Below, piece by piece: positions 1 through 9,780 of a stretch of 64,000 nt of DNA. A program made the translations under genes and the position numbers. How positions within the stretch are numbered: position 1 is the first letter of the stretch; each line of letters starts with the position of its first letter. The notes under the pieces are model-generated. The model searched no databases. It worked only from the letters and a program-made list of their open reading frames with translations, and was not told where the DNA came from. This DNA comes from Chara braunii (lineage: Eukaryota; Streptophyta; Charophyceae; Charales; Characeae). The stretch is taken from contig BFEA01000312.1 in NCBI GenBank assembly GCA_003427395.1, positions 954,631 through 1,018,630 on the forward strand, read 5' to 3'.

Positions 1-1092
1 GGCAGCGCCGACAGTTCTGCACTAGTCATAGTCCCAAATGCAGGGACATCAGCCCAAAACGCCACAGTCCTTACTGACGTTCAGTACAGCGGTCCCGTAG
101 TGGACAAGCGGGCGGCCACCTTGTCGTCCACGTACAACGGGAAAGCGAATATCACCTCTTGGATAAGCTCCATGCACTCATACTTCGAGGTCATGCGGAC
201 ACCGCAGGAAGACCGAAGCATGATCATGGGCACTAATACTGAGCCCGCCGTACGGAATCACATTGAGCTCCAAGCTGTTGCTGCAGGTTATGAAAGAATT
301 GACCTGTCCGAGTGGCTGAAAGTGACTCCTGTACGCGCCCTTGAAGATCTTCTCATCACACGGTACCAAGATAAGCATGCTGCGCTCAAGGCTAGGCTGA
401 AGCTTGAGGCCCTCAAGGGCCAAACATGGAGGTCCTCCATGCAGGCTTTGGAACAACACTTGACTGATTTGTTCACCACTCCAGATCTGGGAATGATCGA
501 CGTGTTTTGTATGGATGTAGTCATGGGAGTGGCCCCTAAAGAATACCTCTCTCTACTAGGATTCAAAGACCATACCACTTGGCGAGAGTTCATGACGGAT
601 CTAGTCAACCTAGAGGCCAAGGACCTCGCCAGGCGTAAGAAGGCGCCCGCTGCAGGCGGAAAACCAAAACGCAAGCGGTATGGAAGCAGCAACCAGCTTG
701 CCCTGCATGAACATCGGGAGGCTGAAGATCAGTCCTACGTGGATGATCTATCTCTAGATGACGATCTAGAGTCGGACTCCGATATGGGCTGTTCCGCATC
801 AGCCACTGAGTCTGACGTAAATGAAGATGAAAAACTTGATGCTTTTAAAAAGACTGCTTCAAACAAGGGGCCTAACCGTGGTTCAGGTAGGGGAACCATT
901 GTACACCTCCCCAAGAATGCGAAGATCCCTGAAAAATCGGAGGATGCATCTACCAAGCCTTGGGAAGCCCTCCGTATCAGTCAAAAGGAATGGGAAAGAA
1001 GATCTAAATTGCGCATATGCTTGCATTGTCAGAAGCCTGGGCATGCTGTGTATGACTGTTATAGACTTCAGGGAAACACGCAAAGGGTGTAG
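1..1092 (+). CDS. gag: RE1 Gag (nucleocapsid with CCHC zinc knuckle), 5' partial
   Basis: The frame is open from base 1 to the TAG at 1090-1092, so the true start lies upstream of the window and the GTG at 100 is not a real start. The N-terminal half is a helical, Trp-containing capsid-like region of the retrotransposon Gag type. It is followed by a Lys/Arg-rich stretch, an acidic Asp/Glu/Ser segment (about 725-830) and one CX2CX4HX4C knuckle (CLHC...H....C, about 1019-1060). Gag packages element RNA into virus-like particles in the cytoplasm. The next ORF (pol) lies in the -1 frame and begins exactly at this stop, so Pol may be made by frameshifting. I see no canonical slippery heptamer, so an old indel is equally possible. 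Confidence 0.8.
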   Translation, partial: GSADSSALVIVPNAGTSAQNATVLTDVQYSGPVVDKRAATLSSTYNGKANITSWISSMHSYFEVMRTPQEDRSMIMGTNTEPAVRNHIELQAVAAGYERIDLSEWLKVTPVRALEDLLITRYQDKHAALKARLKLEALKGQTWRSSMQALEQHLTDLFTTPDLGMIDVFCMDVVMGVAPKEYLSLLGFKDHTTWREFMTDLVNLEAKDLARRKKAPAAGGKPKRKRYGSSNQLALHEHREAEDQSYVDDLSLDDDLESDSDMGCSASATESDVNEDEKLDAFKKTASNKGPNRGSGRGTIVHLPKNAKIPEKSEDASTKPWEALRISQKEWERRSKLRICLHCQKPGHAVYDCYRLQGNTQRV

Positions 1093-2825
1093 AGGAGTCA
1101 TCAGCACTCCCTACAACAAGGGAAGCTGGAACATCGGTTGCAGGCCCCTCCGATGAGCCTGAATCTGATCAACAACCTACTCTTGAAGCCCGGAACGACA
1201 CTGAATCCAAGGTTGCTGCAATTCATGTGCTATACACCGAGCCTTGGGAGGAGTCTAAGGAAGTTGACTTCGACGCTCACATGGAACACTGGTTGCAGCT
1301 CAAGCAGCAATGCCGTGTTCAAGGGAGTGTGGAGCTAACCTTCTTTAAACTTCTCATCAACCGCCGATACATCCGCATGCTGATTCATAGTGGTTCAACC
1401 ACTAATTTCTTTTCTCCTAACGGGATTTGTAAGGCGGGCCTGGGAATGAAGCAAGTGGAATTGCAGAACCCTTGTCAGACCCAGGTGGGCAACCAAGAGG
1501 TTGTCACCTCCACACATGTTGTCAAAGGTGTGCGCGTCACCTTTGACAAGGACCGCACTGTCACACATGAGCTCAACTTTAATGTCATGGACAAATGTCC
1601 GTTCGACGCAGTCATTAGCTTGGGCTGGTTAAAGGTTCATTGCCTAAGGACCACGTGGGCGGACAATCAGTTCGTGGTGCGCGATGCCAAGGGGAACGAG
1701 CGTACCGTCTTATTGGATGAGACGCGGGAGTCCCCTGTGACTCTTCTAAGTGCAAACAAATTCTGCAAATCAGTGCGCAGGCGCAAGGAAGTTGAGCATG
1801 TACATATAGCTCTTGTAAAGCCTCTCCATGTGCCTTCTACTTTTGATGCATTTTCTACCTCGGTAAGTAATTCTACTTCTACCACCTCTACTTTTATTCC
1901 ATCTACTTTTATTCCATCTACTTCTATTCCATCTACTTCTACTGTGGATAATCCTTCTACTTCTGATCCAAGTACTTCGAATTCAGTTGTAATTGATGTA
2001 AATTCTCATTCTGATTTTCTTTTTCCTGATGAGGATGATCCTCCACCAGAAGTCCCAACAAACATTCGTCGTCTATTAGATCGATTTCCTAAAGTTCTGG
2101 TCGAAACTCGAGGAGTTCTCGAGCGTCCGGTCAAACACAAGATCGAGATAATAGAAGGGAGTGTTTCTCCAAAGGGCTGCGTCTATCGTATGGGACAAGG
2201 CGAGTTGGAGGAGTTGAGGAGGCAGATTGATGACATTATCGACCGTGGATGGATTAGGCCTAGTGAGTCTGAGTTCGGTGCACCTGTCCTGTTTGTGCCA
2301 AAGAAAGGAGGCAAACTCCGGATGTGCATTGACTATCGTGGCCTAAACCGTATCGCTCGAAAGAACGCGTATCCCTTGCCTCGTATAGATGATTTGCTAG
2401 ATGTTGCAGGTGGGTGCAAGGTCTTCTCCAAGATCAACCTCAAGTCTGGCTACCACCAGATTGAAGTTGATCCGAGTGACCAGCACAAAACTGCATTCAA
2501 AACACGCAATGGGCTGTACGAATTCATCGTTATGCCCTTCGGTCTTACGAATGCGCCAGCCACATTTCAGTGTCTCATGGACAAGGTACTCCGCCATCAG
2601 GTCAACCGGTTTGTGGTTGCGTACCTTGACGATATCTTGATTTTCAACAAGTCCATGGAAGAGCATGTCAAGCACCTTGAGGAGGTCTTGCAAGTCCTCA
2701 AGGAGGCACAGTTGCACCTCAACTTAGAGAAATCTGAGTTTGGAAGGGACAACGTCATCTATCTTGGGCACCGGTTGTCTGCAAACGGCCTTGAGCCGGA
2801 GACAACCAAGGTTGAGGTCATATGA
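1089..2825 (+). pseudogene. pol: RE1 Pol part 1: aspartic protease and reverse transcriptase, inactivated
   Basis: The open frame runs from the gag stop to a TGA at 2823-2825. The protease is recognised around 1360-1650, but its catalytic motif, normally D-S/T-G, reads HSGST (about 1384-1398), so the active-site Asp is replaced by His. A Ser/Thr/Pro linker containing a 15-bp minisatellite follows (1886-1944). The reverse transcriptase covers about 2125-2825, with [22 protein letters not shown] and the YLDD catalytic box (about 2620-2632). The first catalytic Asp, normally in FSKIDL, is Asn here (FSKINL, about 2427-2444). The TGA at 2823 cuts the protein before the RNase H connection. Two independent active-site losses and the stop make this a dead copy. 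Confidence 0.85.
1886..1944 (+). repeat. 15-bp coding minisatellite in RE1 protease-RT linker
   Basis: Four consecutive copies of a 15-bp unit of the form ATCTACTTTTATTCC (1886-1900, 1901-1915, 1916-1930, 1931-1944) encode a repeated Ser-Thr-Phe/Ser-Ile-Pro pentapeptide. The unit is a multiple of three, so expansion or contraction keeps the reading frame. Confidence 0.9.
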
Positions 2826-3432
2826 AATTGGCCTCAACCGGCAAGCATACGCGAACTGCGTTCTTTTCTTGGTTTGGCCTCATATTACCGAAAGTTTGTG
2901 CCTAAATTATCTGTCATTGCTCACCCACTCTCGAGACTAACAAGTAAGAATGTTGCTTATGCGTGGTGTGAGAAATGTGAGACTGCATTCCAAGCCTTGA
3001 AAGAGGCATTGGTGAGTCATCCTGTGCTCCACATTGCGGATCCCAACCTCACATTCGTAGTCACTAAGGACGCGAGCCAGTTTGGGATTGGTGCAGTGCT
3101 GCAACAAGATGATGGTGATGGCCTGCGTCCGCTCGAGTATTACAGCAAACGCATGCCCAGCCACAAGGTAGCTTACCTCCACGTACATGCGCGAGCTTTA
3201 CGCCTTGCGTGAGGCGCTCGCACATTGGAAGCACTACCTCTTGGGTCGCCACTTCAAGGTCTACTCAGATCATCAAACCTTGCAGTGGATTCAAACACAA
3301 ACTGAACTCTCTCCTACACTGACCCGCTGGTTGCATGACATTGACGTTTATAGTTTTGAGTTGAAACACAAGAAAGGTTGTTATAACTGTGTTGGTGACG
3401 CCCTATCACGCCATCCTGAGTTTTTGACTTGA
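2826..3432 (+). pseudogene. pol: RE1 RT connection and RNase H, frameshifted
   Basis: After the TGA at 2823 the same frame continues with the FLGLASYYRKFV connection motif and the RNase H start (TKDASQFGIGAVLQQ, about 3064-3108). That frame is lost near 3190. Homology resumes in another frame with ELYALREALAHWKHYL, DHQTLQWI and GDALSRHP, up to a TGA at 3430-3432. RNase H degrades the RNA strand of the RNA-DNA hybrid during reverse transcription. The usual TTDAS is TKDAS here. Confidence 0.8.
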
Positions 3433-4441
3433 CTTGTGGGTTCGTATGACCTCCGAAGGAAATTGAAGGAGGATCTGGTCCAACGCACCGCCAAGGATCC
3501 GAACCTTAGTCGCATCCTTGAGCAGTTCAAGGCTAACCCTAACAGTCAACCTCATTTTCATGAATGCGAGGGTCTTGTATTCCGCCGGTATGGGAAGTTT
3601 GATCGCTTGTGTGTACCCAACCATGCGCCTCTCCGAACTCATTTCTTGGATTTGGCACATGGTCGGAGTGGACATTTCAGCTTTGAGAAGACATATGGGA
3701 GTCTTCTGCAGCAGTTTGACTGGCCAGGGATGAAAGGATCTGCTCAAAAATTTATTGTTGAATGTCAAGTATGTCAAAAAATCAAAGTACACAGGCATAA
3801 GCCTTATGGCCCTGCTGAGACCCCTCCCCATTCCTGATGGACCCGGTGAGTCGATTTCCATCGACTTCACGGACATGGAAAAGGTGCGTGAGGCAGGTAA
3901 TTCACAAGTCATGGTCATCGTGGACCATTTCTCCAAATTTTTGAACTTGATTCCTTTCCCTCCCCATGCCCCAACTGAGCTTGTCATCGAAGAGTTCCAT
4001 CAGCAGTATATTCTGTAGTATGGCCAACCGAAAACCATTGTGAGTGATCGGGACACCCGATTCATTAGTAAAGATTGGAAGGACTTCACTTCTCAGATCT
4101 ACGATATTAAACTCAACAAGACTTCGGATCGACACCCCGAAGCCAATGGGCTAGCTGAGGAGATCAACCAGACTGTCATCCAACTACTTCGCGCATTGAT
4201 TGTGCTAGATCAGAACACATGGGACAATGAGTTGCACAAAGTGAAGGGACTGTACAACAATTCCATTCACTCCACAACTGGTGTGACACCAAACCAGTTG
4301 CAATACGGATGGCCGATACGTAATCCCCTCTCCTATCTGTTCCCCGATCGGTCACCTGGTCTGATGCTCGGCATGCCTGGCTACAATGCCAAGTACGCAC
4401 GCTTGCTCAAAGTTGTTATCGTAGCCATGAACAAGCGCTAG
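3433..4441 (+). pseudogene. pol: RE1 integrase: zinc finger and DDE core, broken by frameshift and stops
   Basis: The integrase inserts element cDNA into the genome. Its N-terminal HHCC zinc finger is visible at about 3640-3790 (His residues, then CQVCQK). A frameshift near 3810 precedes the core. All three core acidic residues are visible in the next frame: Asp in IDFTDM (about 3862), Asp in SDRDTRF (about 4042), and Glu in NGLAEEIN (about 4147-4170). Stops at 4016-4018 (TAG) and 4439-4441 (TAG) interrupt the frame. Catalytic residues are kept although the frame is lost, as in a copy that decayed after insertion. Confidence 0.8.
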
Positions 4442-5017
4442 CATGCCATGATCAAACATGCTAACAAGTTGCGCAAGGAAGCGAAGTTCAAAGTAGGGGA
4501 TTATGTTTGGGTCAACATGTCTGAGTTTTTTTATGAAGAGGGCGTATCACGAAAGCTTCTTCCATTGTACTATGGCCCTTGGCAGATTTTGAAGGTGATT
4601 GGGGATGATTTTGGTCCTTCATATGTGATTGACGTGCCTCCTCATTTGCGCAAGTATCCGGTCTTTCATGCGTCCAAACTGTTCCCACACATTGATGATG
4701 AGACTTTTCCTTTCCGAGATCCTATGATACCTCGCTCTATCGACGGCGGCCATGAGAGAGACAGAATCGTTTCTCACGAGGGAAGAGGGAGGAACAGCCA
4801 GTACAAGGTTCAATTCCTCTATCACCCGTTGACTGAATTCTTATGGATCGACCGAAAAGAGCTGCTAAAGAGTGCTCCCCGTGTTGTGAACGCTTATGAA
4901 CGACAGATCGCTGAGGAACAGACTGCTAAATTTGTTGCAGAAATGACTCCTCACGGACTTACTAATTCTCTCTTTCTGATTTACTCCTACGACGCATTTT
5001 GTGCCAACTCTGGATGA
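4442..5017 (+). pseudogene. pol: RE1 integrase C-terminal tail, chromodomain-like
   Basis: In the same frame as the integrase core and after one stop, this stretch encodes the conserved tail KVGDYVWV...SRKLLP.YYGPW.I (about 4490-4600) and YPVFHASKLFPH (about 4655-4695). It ends in a segment containing YKVQFLYHP...FLWIDRKELLK (about 4800-4870). That end sits where chromoviruses carry a chromodomain and has a similar pattern, but lacks the canonical aromatic cage seen in RE5. RE2 and RE3 end in the same kind of tail. The TGA at 5015-5017 lies about 40 bases before the probable LTR. Confidence 0.7.
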
Positions 5018-6075
5018 GTTACTCGCTCGAAGGGACCTCGCTCTTGAGAGCGGGGTAGTGTAATGACCCGCCAAAAACACAGACTGAGATCATTGCTGAT
5101 TTCTGGGATTTGCCGCTGGAATGAATGCCTTGCTGAAATTCCCGCATTCTGTTGTGATTTCCATGTCTGTGTGTGTGCGTGCCTGCTGGTTTGCATGCCT
5201 GTCTGAGTGATGTTGGTTGAGTGTGTGTGTGACCCGCAAGGGTACTTGTTGGTTGAAGGGCCCCGCAGGGCCGTTACTTACATGTGGCCGTGACACTCAA
5301 GTAGCGGGGGTACGCCTGCGACACTTAGAACAGCGAGGAAAAACACTCAAGTAGCAGGTAGGCCGGTACCACTCAAGTAGTGGTAGGAGCGTCGGGTACT
5401 GAAGGCCGAGCAGAAGAAGACAAAAAGTTGGCATTTTTAGAGGCACACTAGCGGTAGGATAGCGGTAGGCCGGTACCAGTCCAAGTAGCCCGGGTCTAGG
5501 GCCTGTACGGAGGATAGCAGAGCCTGCAATGATGTTTCCCTCCGAAAGGGAGGAGGTACCGGTTGCTGGGAGGCCGCTCGACCTAGGAAGTCACCGCCTA
5601 GGAGGCCGGTAGGCTGCTATATCTCCAGGAAGAGCAAAGAGCTCTTCCTCATTTGCGGTGTGCAAGGATTGGCGACATGCTGCAGGAGCGCAGCGCTGGA
5701 GAGTACAACGCTGCTTGGAGGTGAAGGGTCGCTGGAGCTCAGCCTGGCTATGGCGAGCAGTCCAGCTTGAGGAGGAGGAAGAAGGGGGCATGGTAGGAGA
5801 GTGGCGGGGCACTTACNTGGCTATGGTNGACACCNTNTTCATCACCTTGTTGGGCGCTGCATCTGGAAGGCCCCAGTTGGGGTAGTGCTGCACCAAGGAA
5901 GCTCGAGGCAGAGTCAGGCATGGCGGACCAGTCAGCAGCGGCATAGCTGCTTTGGGTTGTCCTTCGGACATCAGCGCAGCACCCTAGCTGCTTTGAGTTG
6001 TCTTTTGGACAGGAGGGCAGGGCCCTCATTAGTCCGCCATAGCCTATACATGAGAGAGAGGAGGCAGAAGGAGGG

Positions 6076-6262
6076 AAGCCATAGCTATGGTGGACTTGTT
6101 GTTGTTGTTGTTGTTGTTGTTGAGTTGAGTCAGCAGTAAGAGGGAACTTCGGATATTGATTCTGGTTCNAAGCCATAGCTATGGTGGACTTGTTGTTGTT
6201 GTTGTTGTTGTTGTTGAGTTGAGTCAGCAGTAAGAGGGAACTTCGGATATTGATTCTGGTTC
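6076..6262. repeat. Exact 93-bp direct duplication flanking a single N, with TTG microsatellite
   Basis: Bases 6076-6168 and 6170-6262 appear identical and are separated only by N at 6169. Each contains a (TTG)n run followed by GAGTTGAGTCAGCAG. An exact repeat abutting a one-base N is typical of two contig ends that overlap but were not merged. Confidence 0.9.
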
Positions 6263-6377
6263 GTCCATTCATTGTTATTATTATTGTTGGGAGAAGAATA
6301 AGATTGGTGAAGTGAAGGAGGAGGAGGAAGGTGGAGAGAGAGAAGGGGGAATTGTCATTGGTCTTGCCGGTGCATAT

Positions 6378-6413
6378 CTTCTTCTTCTTCTTCTTCTTCT
6401 TCTTCTTCTTCTT
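6378..6413. repeat. (CTT)n microsatellite
   Basis: About twelve consecutive CTT triplets, followed by CT-rich sequence. On the minus strand it reads as poly-Lys in one frame, which produces a spurious ORF. Confidence 0.95.
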
Positions 6414-6496
6414 TCTCTCTCCTCTGGTCTTTATCTCTTTGCAAGTGATTTCTTTCATTGTGAATTTGCACTTGGGAAATAACCAGGATCGTAACA

Positions 6497-7531
6497 GGGC
6501 CAACTAGCATGCATTCATGTTTCTTCTCATTCTTTGGTCAAATGGAGAACTCTCTACTAATTCAGGGTCCGTTGTTGCCACCGTCAGGGTTACCAAACCT
6601 CCTAAAGTAGCCCGCTAGACCCATGCACTCCCAAGGCACGTCAGCCGGCTGTCTATCATGTCTGCTCGACACGAGTTTCTCTCCAAGAGAAGCGACAGGC
6701 TGGAAATGCAGATGTGGTTCCTCCAAAAAACTGAAGTAAGAGAAGAATCCAACCTATCCGTAAACCATCTCATGAGATGGTAGCCAGCCGGGCTAAGTCA
6801 CTGCGCCAATTCACAACCATATGTTTTCTCTTGCCCCTCTGACCACACCGATTGTCTACACAGCCCCACGACAAACATGTTTAGCTCTTCTTTGTGGTCT
6901 TCTCTGAGATTGAGTTCCCTTGACAATCTAGTAGGTTGCCTGAAGGTTTCAAACTCGGAACTTAACAGACATTCCATCATCCGGATCCAGACGCTATTCT
7001 ACTCACTGATGACCAAAAAAGAGGAGACGCCCTTTCCGGAGGATATTCGACCACCACATCCGACAGCATGAGCATGACAAGGTGCACATGGCGTGCCATG
7101 CCAAGCTCAACGCGGTCCGATGTTCCCATTCTACCACACATGCTTGCACGATCAAACTCAACACATTCATCGGCGACAACAGAAAAATGTTATTAGCTCA
7201 ATGTGTGGCTAGAAACAACTAATTAGCAAAAGGGAGAGCTTCAGAGCCCATTGAAGTAAAACAAAGTCTTTTCCTCGAAAACAGAAGGAATGGATTGGGG
7301 TGCACACCCGCTCGACTAGGATTTAACACCATAGACTCAGAAGCATTCAAAGTTTCTTGTTTGAAATAATCGAAACACGTCAAAATGGTGCTGGCATAAC
7401 CAAACAAGAGAAAGATTTCACAAAAACAGGTCAAATTATCTATGATTGGATTATTATAAAACAGATTAGTAGTGGTTAAAGGATTATTGATCGGCAACAG
7501 AATTGTCATTAAAAAAATAGTTAAAAACCAT
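6497..7531. other. Host-like intergenic sequence left of the RE2 nest
   Basis: I see no convincing gene, tRNA or element terminus. A stretch of about 27 bases at 7017-7043 is similar to the reverse complement of sequence near 37850-37880, on the other side of the nest. The last four bases before the LTR (7528-7531, CCAT) are the RE2 target duplication. Confidence 0.5.
7528..7531 (+). repeat. Left target-site duplication of RE2 (CCAT)
   Basis: CCAT directly precedes the LTR TG at 7532 and recurs directly after the LTR CA at 37594. It marks the two ends of a single insertion event. Confidence 0.75.
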
Positions 7532-8443
7532 TGCAAGGCATAAGGCCCCGATGAGGCCCTTTCACCCTGCAAGCAGCATTGTCGGCCGCCCTAAGTGAAG
7601 GCAGGCCCGACCAAGGCCACAAGGCCTATTTTCAGGCTACCACACAACTGGGGAAAATTCAGGCAGTTGCGCAGCGCCTAGGCCCTAGCTGCCTTTTTCA
7701 TATGCAACTGAGGCAGGCCCTGGGCCAGATGCACAACATGGGCCGAACCCAGGCTGTGGGCAGTTAGGCACAAGCAAACGTCACAGGCCCTGGGCCTGAT
7801 TCGTGAGGACCGGGGCTCACCCTCTCGGGGCCTACCGGAAGCTTCTGGGACGAGGCCCAACGCAGCCTCGTCGCACGCAGCTGGCAGGGCACTTCCGTAT
7901 AGGAAAGGGCCTGCCCCCGCATTCGGCATTCGGGCACTGGTTGCATGCTGCGCAAGCGCTGCTGCGCTGACGCTGGCCAGGCTCACGCGCTCACGAACGA
8001 GCAAGGAGAGCAGGTAGCCATAGCGGAGCTGTGCTGCACAGAGCGGGCGCATGGTTGTCTTTGGGTGCACGTGGCATCTGTGAGTGGGGGATCGAGGTTG
8101 TGAGTGATACGAGAGACATACCTGGTGCTTGAGGCGAACGGCATTGGCCGAGCTTTGCTCGTACTTCGGGGATTTGTTGACGTCACGAGCGGCATTGTAG
8201 ATAGGCTAGATAGGATCTGCCATTTGTAGTCTCGGAGCAGAGCGCCAAATAGGATGTCGACATTGGTTCTTTGTTGATGATGATGACACTATTCCAACAT
8301 TGTCACTTATGAGCTTTTGTTGTGCTCTTATTTGGTGGAACTCGTGTTGCAATTCTGCTTTTGGTTCGAGGTCACGACTATCCGGATTCATGTGTACGAT
8401 GCTGCTTGGTTTCTAGAGTTCGCTATCGCTCATTTTCCTTGCA
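7532..8443 (+). repeat. 5' LTR of RE2
   Basis: Begins TGCAAGGCATAAGG and ends TTGCA. It aligns over its whole length with 36736-37594; in the first 145 bases I count about five differences. It is rich in AGGCC/GGCCT words. It is 53 bp longer than its partner because of small indels. Confidence 0.9.
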
Positions 8444-8446
8444 ATT

Positions 8447-8458
8447 TGGTATCGGAGT
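8447..8458 (+). other. RE2 primer-binding site (tRNA-iMet type)
   Basis: TGGTATCGGAGT starts three bases after the LTR CA. It matches 10 of 12 bases of TGGTATCAGAGC, the complement of the plant initiator tRNA-Met 3' end used by many plant LTR elements. The position fixes the LTR end and the plus orientation. Confidence 0.8.
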
Positions 8459-8761
8459 TGTGGTACGTTGCGCTAATCTGGCGCTTGTCTTCTGCCTATG
8501 GGGTACATGCATGCAGTCTGCTGGGTGAGCGGTCGTAGGGAGAGGGCGAAGGCAAGCAGGCGACCCAGGTGGATAGGGGATCGCCAGGAAGGCTATAAGG
8601 TGATATGGGTGTTCGCAGTGTGATGATCACTATCTCGTGTGCGATTGATGCTGAGGTGGAACGACGGTGTAATGCTGGTTGTGTCGAAGCCGCGATTGGT
8701 CATCACAATCAGCATCAGGTCATCTGGTGAGAATATCTATGGTTGGGGACAACTATTGTGA
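8459..8761 (+). other. RE2 leader, left part
   Basis: Untranslated leader between the primer site and the RE3 insertion point. No ORF or motif is supported. It continues at 30363 on the other side of RE3. Confidence 0.7.
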
Positions 8762-8765
8762 GGTA
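8762..8765 (+). repeat. Left target-site duplication of RE3 (GGTA)
   Basis: GGTA directly precedes the RE3 LTR at 8766 and recurs directly after the other LTR end at 30362 (30363-30366). Confidence 0.75.
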
Positions 8766-9769
8766 TGCAATCAGACTCGATTTCTTTTCCACTTCGCATG
8801 CATGTAAACAGGTAGCACACCAAACTGGCGACAAGCGCCCACTCAAAGCTCAGAGATATGGTAATCAAGAACACAGTTCAGATACAAGCTCGCTTCAGAT
8901 GGCTATGGCGCATCAGCGCCGTACAACTCTCTGTTCGTCACTAGCTCAACTCTGCTGTTCACACACACTCAACTCAGGATCCCCCTAGATATCCCACATG
9001 CGACACACTGTCTCACACACACGCACACACTACACTTGTCTACCACCTACGGCGGCTATGGTCGCTCAGCCCTGCTGGCTATGGCCACTCAACCTCAACT
9101 CTGCCCACTTCGTTTTCGGGCGCTCTGCAAACCACCTCGCACAAGTCGCTCAAGCAGCGCTTCCTCATGGCTTACGCAGGAATGTATGAATGGCTGGAAG
9201 CTGCCTCTTGATTTATACTTTTGTGGCTCGTTGGTCTGCCTCTTCCCCATGCCCCTGGTGCACACAGTCCCATACGGTACTTGCTTGACTGGACTGTGAC
9301 TGACTGGGACCGGTACGGCTGACTGCATGGGTTTGCAGTGCCAACTCAATGCAGTCGCACCGCCGACGTGCCGCAGTTGGGCTCACCACTTGCCCACTTG
9401 CCTCTGTCTAAACGTGAGCAAACTTCGAAAGGCCACTACTGGGACCTTCCGGAAGGCTGGAAACTTGGCCTTTCGAACACTATAGCAGCTACGACCTTGA
9501 CCTTTCACGACTGTAGCAGCTACGACCTTGACTTCTCAGGACACCTACAGCTACGACCTCTAGGCCTCACTAAGACCTCTATCCAATAGGTCTACAGATC
9601 GAACCCCTACCACCTACGGACCTACTACAGCCTACCAACTGTTGTGAATACACAGGTCACCGGTTCAACTCTCGGGGTCGACACAGATACTATACACGGG
9701 CCAGGTGAGAACTAGGGATCGAACCTTGGGATCTGCATTCGCTACCGCTAACAGGTGAATACCGTTTCA
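8766..9769 (-). repeat. 3' LTR of RE3 (left copy)
   Basis: On the minus strand it begins TGAAACGGTATTCACC and ends GATTGCA. It aligns with 29444-30362. It carries about 75 bp near 9410-9480 and about 18 bp near 9060 that are missing from the other copy, explaining most of the 85-bp length difference. Several direct repeats of CAGCTACGACCT occur near 9485-9555. Confidence 0.9.
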
Positions 9770-9777
9770 CTCCCGCC
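9770..9777 (-). other. RE3 polypurine tract
   Basis: Minus strand GGCGGGAG immediately before the LTR TG. It sits only three bases after the pol stop codon at 9781-9783, and is where plus-strand DNA synthesis would be primed. Confidence 0.6.
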
Positions 9778-9780
9778 GGC

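Larger units (their letters stand above)
1..6496 (+). mobile_element. RE1: Ty3/gypsy retrotransposon, 5' truncated by window edge
   Basis: The plus strand carries, in order, gag with a zinc knuckle, protease, reverse transcriptase, RNase H, integrase and a chromodomain-like tail. This is the Ty3/gypsy (Metaviridae) order. The 5' LTR and primer-binding site lie outside the window. A probable 3' LTR starts at the TG at 5059, just after a short purine run (5046-5055). The right end at 6496 is a guess based on a CA-ending TAACA that could pair with the TGTAA start. Several stops, two frameshifts and two lost catalytic residues show it cannot be autonomous. Confidence 0.85.
5059..6496 (+). repeat. 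Probable 3' LTR of RE1
   Basis: It begins TGTAATGACC directly after the pol end and a purine run, as a 3' LTR should. No second copy lies in the window, so the right boundary (TAACA at 6492-6496) is unproven. Contents are two copies of TAGGCCGGTACC (5359-5370, 5466-5477), four copies of a CAAGTAG motif (5290-5490), single N bases at 5817, 5828, 5835 and 5837, a 93-bp duplication around an N, and a CTT microsatellite. No supported gene lies here. Confidence 0.4.

Noticed and set aside
5748-6503. 251-codon minus-strand ORF with poly-Lys and poly-Asn/Gln
   Set aside because: Made of CTT and TTG microsatellites, single Ns and a duplicated contig end.
8755-9780. Independent solo LTR at 8766-9769
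   Set aside because: Its partner at 29444-30362 with primer site, polypurine tract and shared GGTA shows that both belong to one element.
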